Shown one piece after another: positions 16,986 through 24,435 of a DNA stretch of 46,188 nt. Each line of letters starts with the position of its first letter. The first letter of the stretch is position 1. A model generated the notes under the pieces. That model saw only the letters and a list, made by a program, of their open reading frames with translations, was not told the origin of the DNA and ran no database searches. The stretch is from positions 1 to 46,188 of the forward strand of contig LUKI01000016.1 in assembly GCA_001593685.1 (NCBI GenBank), written 5' to 3'. Both the position numbers and the translations under genes were made by a program. The stretch comes from Gammaproteobacteria bacterium F7 (GTDB lineage Bacteria > Pseudomonadota > Gammaproteobacteria > Pseudomonadales > IMCC2047).

Positions 16986-17921
16986 CTATGTTTGTCGAAT
17001 AGCTTCTGCATCAGGGCGGTAAATGCTGAAGCGGTTTTTTCCTGCCTGTTTTGCATTGTACATTGCTCTGTCAGCATGCTGTATGAGTTGAGCGCTGGTG
17101 CGGCCATTCAGAGGGCAGGTTGTAATACCGATGCTGGCAGTGATTGTCAGTTCAAGGTTGTTAATATAATAAGTTTGAGCGACTTTTTTGAGCAATTTCT
17201 CTGCAATTGTTTCGATATTCTTAACATCGTCAGTGTTTTTTACGATAACTAAAAACTCGTCTCCTCCGAAACGAGCGATAACATCAGATTGCCGGAATGC
17301 ACTACTGATCCGCTCCCCGGCCATGCTTAGTAGCTTGTCGCCGACTAAATGTCCATGTTCATCATTAATGGGTTTAAATTTATCGAGATCAATGAAGAGT
17401 AATGCGAAGACTGTATGGTAACGCTCGCAGCTGAGGATCAGTTGCTCAAGACGGTCTGTAAATAGGTTGCGATTGGCAAGGCCTGTGATGGAGTCTGTAA
17501 AAGCCATGTCACGAATTTGTTGCTCCGAGGCTCTTAGCGCTAGCTCCATTTTTTTGCGTTCAGTGATGTCTTGAATAAAGCCGTCGAGGTATTCGAGTTG
17601 GTCGTCGGGTGAGAAAATGGCAACACCGATTTCGGCGACCCATTTGGTTTCCCCTGAGGCGGTGACAAAACGGAACTCAAGCTCCCACCGCCTTTTTTCG
17701 GCAACGGCATCGAGAATGGTGGCGGATACTTTTTCTTGGTCTTCCGGGTGGATGACGCAGCTGAATGGTCGGACAGCGTTGTTAATGAAATCGCTGGCAG
17801 GGAAACCGGTTATATCTTTGACGGCGTTGTTAATGAACCTCATGGTCCAATTTTCATCGCACGCACAACGATAAAAAATCGCGGGTATATTCTGAATTAA
17901 TCCTTCGAAAACTGAAGCCAT
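16986..17921 (-). CDS. PAS-GGDEF diguanylate cyclase (copy 2)
   Basis: 311 aa from the ATG at 17921, chosen because its N-terminus (MASVFEGLIQNIPAIFYRC) aligns exactly with the paralogue's (MSSIFEGLIQNIPAIFYRC). An in-frame ATG 48 bases upstream has no ribosome-binding site. The PAS domain spans 10-122 and GGDEF about 140-300, with GGDEF at 219-223 and I-site Arg210-Asp213. The PAS halves differ more than the GGDEF halves, as expected if the copies now sense different signals. An 84-base gap separates the two genes and each has its own weak ribosome-binding site. Confidence 0.92.
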   Translation of the reverse strand: MASVFEGLIQNIPAIFYRCACDENWTMRFINNAVKDITGFPASDFINNAVRPFSCVIHPEDQEKVSATILDAVAEKRRWELEFRFVTASGETKWVAEIGVAIFSPDDQLEYLDGFIQDITERKKMELALRASEQQIRDMAFTDSITGLANRNLFTDRLEQLILSCERYHTVFALLFIDLDKFKPINDEHGHLVGDKLLSMAGERISSAFRQSDVIARFGGDEFLVIVKNTDDVKNIETIAEKLLKKVAQTYYINNLELTITASIGITTCPLNGRTSAQLIQHADRAMYNAKQAGKNRFSIYRPDAEAIRQT

Positions 17922-18129
17922 CCGGGCGCCGCTATTTGCTATTCTTATCCAGCGCACAACTATATACATTTAATTATTATATTTCTAGCTTTAGCTCGCG
18001 CACTGTAATATTAAGCTGGAAGCCTGAAAATCAATCGGGTTTAGCCCTCTTGGTGGGTATTGTTGTCTCGTAATTTCTGGCAAGTGTGCTAAAATTTTGC
18101 GCCGTTTGCGAGTTTGGAATGTATTAGTA

Positions 18130-18456
18130 ATGACCAGTTCTCCGCTTTATAAAGTTATTTTTTTAAATCAGGACAAAACCTTTGAAATTTTTGCTAAACA
18201 AATATTTCAAAGTGACCTTTTCGGTTTTATTGAAGTTGAGGAGATTGTATTTGGTGAGCGTAGCCAGCTGCTGTTGGATCCTAGCGAAGAAAAATTGAAA
18301 ACTGAGTTTGAGTCGGTAACGCGTTCCTATATCCCAATGCACTCTATCGTGCGTATTGATGAGGTAGAAAAAGGCGGTGTGGCGAAAATTACTGATACAG
18401 GTGTTTCGAATGTTACTCGTATGCCGGGGGTGCCTGTCCAGCCTTCGGAAAATTAG
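18130..18456 (+). CDS. DUF1820 family protein
   Basis: 108 aa from the ATG at 18130; an upstream in-frame TTG-type extension lacks support. The sequence (PLYKVIFLNQDKTFEIFAKQ, then GFIEVEEIVFGERSQLLLDPSEEKLKTEF, then YIPMHSIVRIDEVEKGG) matches DUF1820, a small soluble family of gammaproteobacteria. Function is unknown. It is probably monocistronic, divergent from the PAS-GGDEF pair, with a weak hairpin plus T-run overlapping its stop. Confidence 0.85.
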   Translation: MTSSPLYKVIFLNQDKTFEIFAKQIFQSDLFGFIEVEEIVFGERSQLLLDPSEEKLKTEFESVTRSYIPMHSIVRIDEVEKGGVAKITDTGVSNVTRMPGVPVQPSEN

Positions 18457-18467
18457 AGGCTTTTTTT
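18441..18467 (+). terminator. Weak terminator overlapping the DUF1820 stop
   Basis: GCCT (18441-18444) can pair with AGGC (18457-18460), followed directly by seven T residues. The stem is short, so support is modest. Confidence 0.35.
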
Positions 18468-18469
18468 AA

Positions 18470-18655
18470 TTACGTTGGGCCGATAAAATAAACCTGTAAG
18501 CCGTAACATATTGCCGCCAGTGCGGCTGAGATTGCTAGCGTTACGGTAAGCAATAGCCAGGGTCGGAACTCTCTACCGTCAGTATGCTCGCGTATGGCGT
18601 TGGGGTAGGTCGTGTTCGATGTGCTCTCTAAAGCATCCGCTTTTTTCTCTGTCAT
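18470..18655 (-). CDS. Small single-span membrane protein (TorE/NapE-like?)
   Basis: 61 aa with a polar N-terminal half and one C-terminal membrane helix (residues about 32-57: RPWLLLTVTLAISAALAAIC), ending in IGPT. A GGGAAGAGA ribosome-binding region precedes the ATG. The size and N-out, tail-anchored shape resemble the small TorE/NapE accessory proteins, but no TMAO or nitrate reductase genes are nearby, so that name is only a possibility. Confidence 0.55.
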   Translation of the reverse strand: MTEKKADALESTSNTTYPNAIREHTDGREFRPWLLLTVTLAISAALAAICYGLQVYFIGPT

Positions 18656-18733
18656 TTCTCTCTTCCCTTACAGCTGCTCACAAAATAATAAGCTGACGGC
18701 TGACGATTGTCACTGAAGGCAATAAGTCGGGGC

Positions 18734-18760
18734 AAAAAAAGGGGGCTATAACAAGCCCCT
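18734..18760 (-). terminator. Intrinsic terminator of the candidate sRNA
   Basis: Minus strand reads AGGGGCTTGTTATAGCCCCC and then a run of seven T residues: a 6-7 bp GC-rich stem with a six-base loop. Confidence 0.7.
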
Positions 18761-18958
18761 GAAATTCTGCGATAGCAGTTGAGAAAGAAGAAAACTCTGA
18801 TACTTCCGGCGGACCTACTTGCCGTAATAATGAGCGTAAACATTACGTCACCAGCTACTGGAACAGCTACCGAAATATTGGCACTACGCTTCTTTAGCAT
18901 TGGTGCCGACTATTACGTTTCTGTCACCGCCTTTCAGATCAAAGCAACTGCAGATTAT
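18734..18958 (-). ncRNA. Candidate small RNA with own promoter and terminator
   Basis: On the minus strand a sigma70 promoter (TTGATA, 17 bases, TATATA at 18965-18993) is followed about 220 bases later by an intrinsic terminator (GGGGCT stem, ATAACA loop, T7). No gene with a ribosome-binding site lies between them; the only minus frame present runs through the terminator. The simplest reading is a roughly 225-nt non-coding RNA. No known RNA family is recognised. Confidence 0.4.
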
Positions 18959-18964
18959 CTAAAT

Positions 18965-18993
18965 TATATAAATAGCTTGTTGATGTATATCAA
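18965..18993 (-). promoter_or_regulatory. Sigma70 promoter of the candidate sRNA
   Basis: Minus strand TTGATA (18988-18993) and TATATA (18965-18970) with an exact 17-base spacer. No coding gene starts within 300 bases downstream. Confidence 0.5.
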
Positions 18994-19033
18994 GCGAGGG
19001 TGATTTTTATAGAAGTAAGTCTTAGAGGTGGTT

Positions 19034-19261
19034 TTATTCGGGGCTTGTTTGCCCTGCGTGCGGCAGTGTGTCACCGAAAGCAAGCCAGAGTTTGTGTTCG
19101 GGGTAGACGTTGCCTAGCGCTTCCACTTCGGCATGGCGAAGCTTTGCTTTGCCAGACAGTACGTTAGCCCAACGACTGTAAGCGATGTTTGTTTTATTGG
19201 CCAGGTCGTCAACTTTTAACTGTTTGGCTTTAAGTAATGTCTTGATGCGTATTAAGACCAT
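19034..19261 (-). CDS. Small HTH DNA-binding protein (phage-repressor-like)
   Basis: 75 aa. Residues 8-60 form a lambda-type HTH (LKVDDLANKTNIAYSRWANVLSGKAKLRHAEVEALG), followed by YPEHKLWLAFGDTLPHAGQTSPE. The tail pattern W-L-x-x-G-x-x-x-P-x-x-G-Q-x-S-P is typical of a small repressor family common in pseudomonads and prophages. It is divergent from the small excisionase-like HTH gene at 19361, separated by about 100 bases, which looks like a miniature regulatory switch. A decayed relative with the same tail lies in the genomic island at 33920-34160. Confidence 0.75.
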   Translation of the reverse strand: MVLIRIKTLLKAKQLKVDDLANKTNIAYSRWANVLSGKAKLRHAEVEALGNVYPEHKLWLAFGDTLPHAGQTSPE

Positions 19262-19360
19262 GAGGGTAAATACTACTTGTTATTTAAAAGTGCTCTACTT
19301 AGTATTGAAACTGCTTAGAATAAAAAAAAACCTAACGTTTATGTCACAGTGAGCATTAGT

Positions 19361-19630
19361 ATGAGTACGGACACGGAAAGTAATACAAATGGCACCACAC
19401 TTCAACTGAAACAGGGAATTAGCTTTTCTGTTTTGCCTCCGCTTCTGTCGCGTGAGCACTTTGCCCATTTTGTGGGAGCTACTCTGGATACCGTGAGGGG
19501 CTGGGCTCAAACGGATACAATCCCGACCGTTAAGGTGGGGCGACACCGACTAATTAATATTGCCAAATTAACGGAAGACTTAAACTCTGGTAAGTCGAGT
19601 TTTTGTCAGGGAGATTACAGCCGGGATTAA
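19361..19630 (+). CDS. Excisionase/MerR-type small HTH protein
   Basis: 89 aa from the ATG at 19361 (a GTG 12 bases upstream is also in frame). After a Ser/Thr-rich N-terminus it contains LLSREHFAHFVGATLDTVRGW then TIPTVKVGRHRLINIAKLTEDL, the winged-helix of Xis/AlpA-like DNA-binding proteins. No integrase or att site is seen here, so it may be a regulator left from, or recruited out of, a prophage. It is divergent from the small repressor at 19034-19261. Confidence 0.7.
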   Translation: MSTDTESNTNGTTLQLKQGISFSVLPPLLSREHFAHFVGATLDTVRGWAQTDTIPTVKVGRHRLINIAKLTEDLNSGKSSFCQGDYSRD

Positions 19631-19752
19631 TAGCAGTGCTTTAGCGGGTTCAAGCTAGTCGGCGCAAAAGCCTTATGGCGGGAGCTTGGAGGGTTATTGC
19701 TTAGGCGGTTTGCTCTGACCCGAAAAACCGGTACGAGACGATAATACGAATT

Positions 19753-19790
19753 ATTACCCCATGCGTGGTTCTGCGTATGGGGTAATTTTT
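19753..19790 (+). terminator. Intrinsic terminator
   Basis: ATTACCCCAT.GCG pairs with CGTATGGGGTAAT (19753-19786) and is followed by T5. It lies about 120 bases after the HTH gene and just before the converging asparaginase gene. Confidence 0.75.
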
Positions 19791-19825
19791 AGCGAGGAAG
19801 TTAGCAGGCTATATCGAGTGATTTG

Positions 19826-20866
19826 TTATGCTGATATTGACTGTTGATAGGGAGCTAGTTCAGACAGTAAATCATCTAAGTCCCTGCCGCTGGCTAAGCC
19901 GAGAGTAATTAGAGTGTAAAGGATATGAGGTTGAATATCCTGATATAGGCGTGCGCCGGCCTTCATAAGCGTCATGGTTGCCTGGTAGGGCTTGGGTATA
20001 TGGCGTGATGGTAATGCTGCGAGTAAAAAGGTCAGGTCTGGCCGTGAACGTATGGCCTCCAGTAAACCGTTTTTTTCTAGTGTTGAGGGCCCTGTACCAC
20101 TGTGATAGAGGTTTACAATTACACAGCAGCCTTTAGCAAGAGCAGCACAGAGTGGCACGGCACTCATACCTGGGTAGCAACTGATCTGTACCACGGATGG
20201 TTCGGCTTTTGTGAGCAGGTCGAGACGTATATCAGCCGGGTTAATAGAGGCTGACAAAGTCTTCGGTTTATAGCTATGGGCAGTGAAGACGGTCAAGGTT
20301 TGGTTAAATACCCCCAGCGATTCTCTAAACTGGGCTTGAAAAGATAGCTCATCAAATATCATTGGTTTGACGGTTAGCGCGTCAATGACCTGTACCTGTT
20401 TTTCATCGTTTAAAAAGCTGACGTAGACGCCATTGGCAATGTTGCTTTCAGCCGCTGAGGCCAGAGCCCCAAGTAGATTGGCAGAGACATCTGATTCAGG
20501 ATGTTCTAGCGTAAAACAGGAACCGGTCAAAACAATCTTTACTGCTTGCTGCCCAAAGCACAGGGCGAGCGCTGCCGCGCTGAAGGCCATGGTGTCGGTG
20601 CCGTGTGTAATGATAATACGGTCACTTCCTTGGGCTATTTCATCAGCAATTACGTTTATAAGTGTTAACCAGTCCGCGGGGGCTAAGTCTTCGGAGTTCT
20701 TGTTGAAGGCGGCACGTGTTTTGATGGCGAGTTGATTGCGTTCGCACAGTTCTGCTATGTGCTGTTGGAGCAGCTGTTCGCCTCGGGAGACATTAACGGA
20801 GTCTTCTTCGCTGGTGGAGCCAATAGTTCCGCCAGTGGTGATGAGAGTGATTGCGTTTGAGGTCAC
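19826..20866 (-). CDS. L-asparaginase (type I/II fold)
   Basis: 346 aa. Both catalytic signatures are present: ITLITTGGTIGS at residues 7-18 (nucleophile Thr) and IITHGTDTM near 88-96 (second Thr-Asp pair). The C-terminal ALAKGCCVIVNLYHSGTG belongs to the small domain. It hydrolyses asparagine to aspartate and ammonia. No signal peptide is visible, so a cytoplasmic enzyme is likely. No nitrogen-related neighbours are present. The symbol is withheld because ansA and ansB cannot be separated safely. Confidence 0.92.
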   Translation of the reverse strand: MTSNAITLITTGGTIGSTSEEDSVNVSRGEQLLQQHIAELCERNQLAIKTRAAFNKNSEDLAPADWLTLINVIADEIAQGSDRIIITHGTDTMAFSAAALALCFGQQAVKIVLTGSCFTLEHPESDVSANLLGALASAAESNIANGVYVSFLNDEKQVQVIDALTVKPMIFDELSFQAQFRESLGVFNQTLTVFTAHSYKPKTLSASINPADIRLDLLTKAEPSVVQISCYPGMSAVPLCAALAKGCCVIVNLYHSGTGPSTLEKNGLLEAIRSRPDLTFLLAALPSRHIPKPYQATMTLMKAGARLYQDIQPHILYTLITLGLASGRDLDDLLSELAPYQQSISA

Positions 20867-21041
20867 GTGCTAAGTCTCTTTTAAGGGGGCTATAGTAAGT
20901 TGAAATCTACGGCTTGCCTTGCAGAAAGGCAAGTGGTTTAAAGTGTGCTTTTAGCTTTCGAGAGCTTATATCGTTAAAGGCGCCGTCATCTGTATCCGGG
21001 TGGCAGATGACGGGCTGGGGGAAAGCAATGATTGGGGCTGG

Positions 21042-21389
21042 CTAGTTAGCACTTAGTAGCCACCAGGCTTGCTTTAATGAGCAATGTGGTAACACCAGTG
21101 TGGGTAATGTCAGTGGACAAAAGGCGCGCTCATCACGAGCAAATTTGACGTAAAAGGGCTTGGCATCGCGAGTTTCTATAAGGTAATCGGCCTTGCCCTG
21201 CATGGCGGGGCTGGTTGGTGTGATCTGGTGTATTTCAAGAAATACCGGTCGGTTACCTTGAGTACATGGTATCCAGATACCACCTTCATTAGTCCAGTGC
21301 TCAATCCACTCGTCGGGGCTTGCTGGTTGGGCGCGCCAAGCGTGTAGGTGAGCGTTCTTTTTTGGGGTGTCGAATTTATGTAGGTGCAT
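21042..21389 (-). CDS. Unknown protein under a LexA-type box, probably leaderless
   Basis: 115 aa from the ATG at 21389. A longer in-frame start (TTG, 21425) would place the promoter and LexA box inside the gene and is disfavoured. The protein is soluble, rich in Trp and His (HLHAWRAQPASPDEWIEHW, then GIWIPCTQGNRPVFLEIH), with no transmembrane segment and no family I recognise. The SOS-type operator and a good promoter sit directly upstream, so transcription would start within one or two bases of the ATG. The gene ends about 175 bases before asparaginase and lies downstream of fadE on the same strand. Confidence 0.65.
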   Translation of the reverse strand: MHLHKFDTPKKNAHLHAWRAQPASPDEWIEHWTNEGGIWIPCTQGNRPVFLEIHQITPTSPAMQGKADYLIETRDAKPFYVKFARDERAFCPLTLPTLVLPHCSLKQAWWLLSAN

Positions 21390-21408
21390 ACTGTTAAAAT
21401 ATACAGTA
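21389..21408. promoter_or_regulatory. LexA/SOS box
   Basis: The 20 bases read TACTGT, 8 AT-rich bases, ACAGTA: a perfect match to the gammaproteobacterial LexA core CTGT-N8-ACAG with extended TA ends. It overlaps the -10 region and the start codon of the minus-strand gene ending at 21042. Confidence 0.75.
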
Positions 21409-21425
21409 CTTTTGCCGGTATGCAA
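21398..21425 (-). promoter_or_regulatory. Sigma70 promoter overlapping the LexA box
   Basis: Minus strand TTGCAT (21420-21425), 16 bases, TATATT (21398-21403). The expected transcription start is near 21390, at the ATG of the downstream gene. Confidence 0.6.
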
Positions 21426-21455
21426 CCCCTCCGTTTATATTTTTAACAATCAGTC

Positions 21456-23684
21456 TCACAGTGTGCCTGGTGGAAAGACATCCACAGCAATCACTTCTGC
21501 GGTTAATTGCTCGGCTCTATTGAGCTTTTGGGCCTCTGTTTCACTAATGAGCCCTTGTTCAAGGGCCATTTTAATGCGCTGCTGGACGTCTATTTTTTTG
21601 CTGATTGAGCTTAGTTTGGCCTCAATGTGCTCGGCCTCCAATACGGCTATTAAGGCGTCTTCCATACGCTGCACCGGAGCGTTTTCCTGTGAACCAGTGT
21701 AAATGCCCTGGCATACCCTGTTGCGAGTCGCGCCAGGCTGCTGAATCAAGCGAGCGACCTGGTGAGTGAGTTCATCAGACGGTGGCAAAAAACGTCTGCC
21801 CCAGGGAAAGATCACTCGGCGCAGACACCAGGCAATTGTTTTTGAGGGATAGTTATCGAGAATTTTATGCATGGCCTCCTGAATGTTGTGAAGGCCCCTC
21901 AGGCAACACCAGCGAACGATCGGTAAGTCCTGTTCCGGGGCACCTTGGTCGTGGTGTTGTTTGAGTACGCTGCTCATCAGGTACATTTCGCTTAACACAT
22001 CGCCAAAACGTGCGGATAGGCTTTCCTTGAATTTGAACTTGCCACCCAGTAATAACAGGGTGAGGTCGGTCATGACCGCCAGCGATGCGCTAATACGGGT
22101 TAGGTGACGGTAATATTTGTGGGTGTGCTTAACCTTGGGGGCATTTGCAAAAATACCACCGCTAAGGTTGTGCCAGAAGGCTCGAGCTAGGTTTTTTGTA
22201 TGCCAGCTGAGGTGTCCAAACAGTGCCTGGTCAAAGTCTTCAAGACCCTGTTGCTTGTTGTCGTTGTGAGCGGCGCGAATAATAGGTTCAAGGTAGGGGT
22301 GACAGCGGATAGCACCTTGCCCAAAAATAATCATACTGCGAGTGAGAATGTTGGCGCCTTCCACGGTGATACTGACGGGTAACGAATAATAAGCATTAAT
22401 GAGGTAGTTACTGGGGCCGTCACAAATACTTTTTCCGCCGTGAATGTCCATCGCCAGGTTGATAGATTCCCGCATTCTTGAGGTGGCGTGATACTTCAGT
22501 ATTGCTGAAATAACGGCAGGCTTTTGTCCGTGGTCTACCAGCGATGTGGTGAAGTGGCGCGCCGCATCTAGCATATAAGCATTAGCCGCGATAGGGGCTA
22601 GCGCTTCTTCGATACCTTCAAAGCTGGAGATAGGGACGCCAAATTGTTTGCGTACGCGAGCGTAAGCGCTCGACGTGCTGGCACAAAGCTTTGCTGCGCC
22701 ACTGCTTAAGGAGGGCAAGGAAATAGAGCGTCCCGTTGACAGAGCCTCCATGAGCATGCGCCAGCCTTCGCCGATGCGATCCTGACCACCGATGATCCAC
22801 TCCATAGGAATAAATACTTCATCGCCCTGGGTTGGGCCGTTTAGAAAAGCCTGGCGACAGGGAAAGTGGCGGTGGCCGGTGATGACTCCGGGTGTGTTGG
22901 TTGGAATTAATGCTAATGTGATGCCAAGGTTGACATCGTCGCCTAGCAATTTATCCGGGTCTGTGGCTTTGAAGGCAAGACCAAGCAGGGTAGCGATGGG
23001 GCTGAGCGTGATATAACGCTTGCTCCATGAGACTTTCATACCCAGAGTTTTCTTGCCTTCGTGTTCACCGTAGCACACAACGCCAAAATCGGGCATGTTG
23101 GCTGCGTCTGAGCCGGAGTTAGGGCCGGTTAGCGCAAAGCAGGGGATTTCCTCGCAACTTGCTAGGCGCGGCAGGTAATAGTTTTTTTGTTCTTCTGTGC
23201 CGTAGCTGAGGAGTAGTTCGGCTGGCCCCAGTGAGTTAGGAACCATGACCGTTACCGCGCCAGCAATGCTGCGCGAGGCAATTTTCATGACCACCTGAGA
23301 ATGGGCGTAGGCGGAAAATTCCAAGCCGCCATACTGTTTGGGGATGATCATGCTGAAAAAGCCATGCGCCTTGTAAAAGTCCCAGATTTCCTGCGGCAGG
23401 GTGCGGCTTTCAAAGTTGATTTTCCAGTCGTCTAATAGGTCGCAAAGCTCCTCAACGGGGCCATTAATAAAATCGAGCTCTGCCTGAGTAAGCTCTGTCC
23501 GGCGAAAGCTGAGTAGTTTGTGCCAGCCAGGGTTACCCGAAAACAGCTCGGCATCCCATCCTACCGTGCCTGCTTCCAATGCATCCTGCTCGGTGCTGGA
23601 TAGGGGAGGGAGGATCTTGCGAACTTTGGTGAGGATCGGCTTTGATATCCGTTGTTGCCGGAATGCCTTAAAACGGCTGGGCAT
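21456..23684 (-). CDS. fadE: Acyl-CoA dehydrogenase, FadE type
   Basis: 742 aa, somewhat shorter than E. coli FadE (about 814). The N-terminal third covers the ACAD N and middle domains (LPQEIWDFYKAHGFFSMIIPKQYGG, then ALTGPNSGSDAA), followed by the C-terminal ACAD domain and a DUF1974 extension (residues about 455-740) that defines FadE. The catalytic Glu-bearing loop is expected near YSLPVSITVEGANILTR. It performs the first, FAD-dependent step of fatty-acid beta-oxidation. AGGAG lies 8 bases before the ATG. Its upstream region has ACCAGTCCGT, a partial FadR-like half-site too weak to claim. Confidence 0.93.
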   Translation of the reverse strand: MPSRFKAFRQQRISKPILTKVRKILPPLSSTEQDALEAGTVGWDAELFSGNPGWHKLLSFRRTELTQAELDFINGPVEELCDLLDDWKINFESRTLPQEIWDFYKAHGFFSMIIPKQYGGLEFSAYAHSQVVMKIASRSIAGAVTVMVPNSLGPAELLLSYGTEEQKNYYLPRLASCEEIPCFALTGPNSGSDAANMPDFGVVCYGEHEGKKTLGMKVSWSKRYITLSPIATLLGLAFKATDPDKLLGDDVNLGITLALIPTNTPGVITGHRHFPCRQAFLNGPTQGDEVFIPMEWIIGGQDRIGEGWRMLMEALSTGRSISLPSLSSGAAKLCASTSSAYARVRKQFGVPISSFEGIEEALAPIAANAYMLDAARHFTTSLVDHGQKPAVISAILKYHATSRMRESINLAMDIHGGKSICDGPSNYLINAYYSLPVSITVEGANILTRSMIIFGQGAIRCHPYLEPIIRAAHNDNKQQGLEDFDQALFGHLSWHTKNLARAFWHNLSGGIFANAPKVKHTHKYYRHLTRISASLAVMTDLTLLLLGGKFKFKESLSARFGDVLSEMYLMSSVLKQHHDQGAPEQDLPIVRWCCLRGLHNIQEAMHKILDNYPSKTIAWCLRRVIFPWGRRFLPPSDELTHQVARLIQQPGATRNRVCQGIYTGSQENAPVQRMEDALIAVLEAEHIEAKLSSISKKIDVQQRIKMALEQGLISETEAQKLNRAEQLTAEVIAVDVFPPGTL

Positions 23685-23929
23685 GAGATTGCTCCTTAGT
23701 TAGACCATGCTCTGGTAACTATAGCCCTGATTGCGGTGCTATAAAAATGATTACGGACTGGTTTTTGATAAAGATCATTTCTGGGGAGCCTCTGAATAAA
23801 TTTATGCCGCTATCAGCCTGGTTGCGGGTTACTAGGTGTTTTTAATATGAGTCGTTTTAATCGTTACTTATGGCGGCTTGGGGAAGCTTGGCTGAATTGT
23901 ATTCTTTTGTATTTTTTAGAGGGGCAGAT

Positions 23930-23958
23930 TTGCTGCTGCCGCTTGTCCTGCCTATACT
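23930..23958 (+). promoter_or_regulatory. Sigma70 promoter of the binding protein/barrel/GGDEF-EAL unit
   Basis: TTGCTG (23930-23935), 17 bases, TATACT (23953-23958). Transcription would begin near 23965, which rules out the ATG at 23965 as the translation start of the first gene and favours the GTG at 24001. Confidence 0.55.
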
Positions 23959-24000
23959 TTTTCGATGAAATTCATAAAGCAGTCAGCTTACCGGAGGGGC

Positions 24001-24435
24001 GTGCTAAATGTGACAACCTGGGTGAGGCTGCTCGTCATCACGTGCCTTCTTTTTTGTGCCGGCAATCTTTCTGCTGAAACGCAGCGAGTTATTGTGCACC
24101 AGAGCTATGTGGGTGATGGTTTATCGCGTAATACGGCTCGAGCTATCTTTTCTATGCGTCTTAAACGCTGGGAAAATGGCGAGGGTATTACGGTTTTTGT
24201 GTTACCAGACTCTCACCCGGTCCATCGTAAGTTTACACGTAAAGTTCTTGCATTATTCCCTCACCAGCTGCGCCGTAGCTGGGATCGGTATGTTTATTCT
24301 GGAATTGGTACGGCGCCGATTGAAGTAGAAGATGAAAATGACATGGTCAGCAAGGTTGCTGCGACGCCTGGCAGTATTGGTTACACCTCCAAGGAGACGC
24401 TGGATGCAGATGTTCGAACGCTATTCGTTAAGTAA
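24001..24435 (+). CDS. PstS-like periplasmic substrate-binding protein (small)
   Basis: About 144 aa from the GTG at 24001, preceded by GGAGG. The promoter at 23930 rules out the longer frame from 23965. A signal peptide (LVITCLLFCAGNLSA-ET) is followed by a single-lobe binding-protein-like domain: SRNTARAIFSMRLKRWENG, VFVLPDSHPVHRKFTRKVLALFP, and VAATPGSIGYTSKETL near the end. The last motif (PGSIGYxS) is the hallmark of phosphate-binding PstS-like proteins, but the length is only half of a full PstS. No ABC transporter genes follow; instead come an outer-membrane barrel and a GGDEF-EAL protein, so it more likely senses than transports. Confidence 0.7.
   Translation: MLNVTTWVRLLVITCLLFCAGNLSAETQRVIVHQSYVGDGLSRNTARAIFSMRLKRWENGEGITVFVLPDSHPVHRKFTRKVLALFPHQLRRSWDRYVYSGIGTAPIEVEDENDMVSKVAATPGSIGYTSKETLDADVRTLFVK

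Noticed and set aside
18779-19003. 74-aa plus-strand ORF in the gap after DUF1820
   Set aside because: TTG start, no ribosome-binding site, no recognisable domain; the opposite strand holds a promoter-terminator pair instead.
23847-24077. 76-aa plus-strand ORF before the PstS-like gene
   Set aside because: It overlaps the promoter at 23930-23958, has no ribosome-binding site and a frame different from the exported protein.
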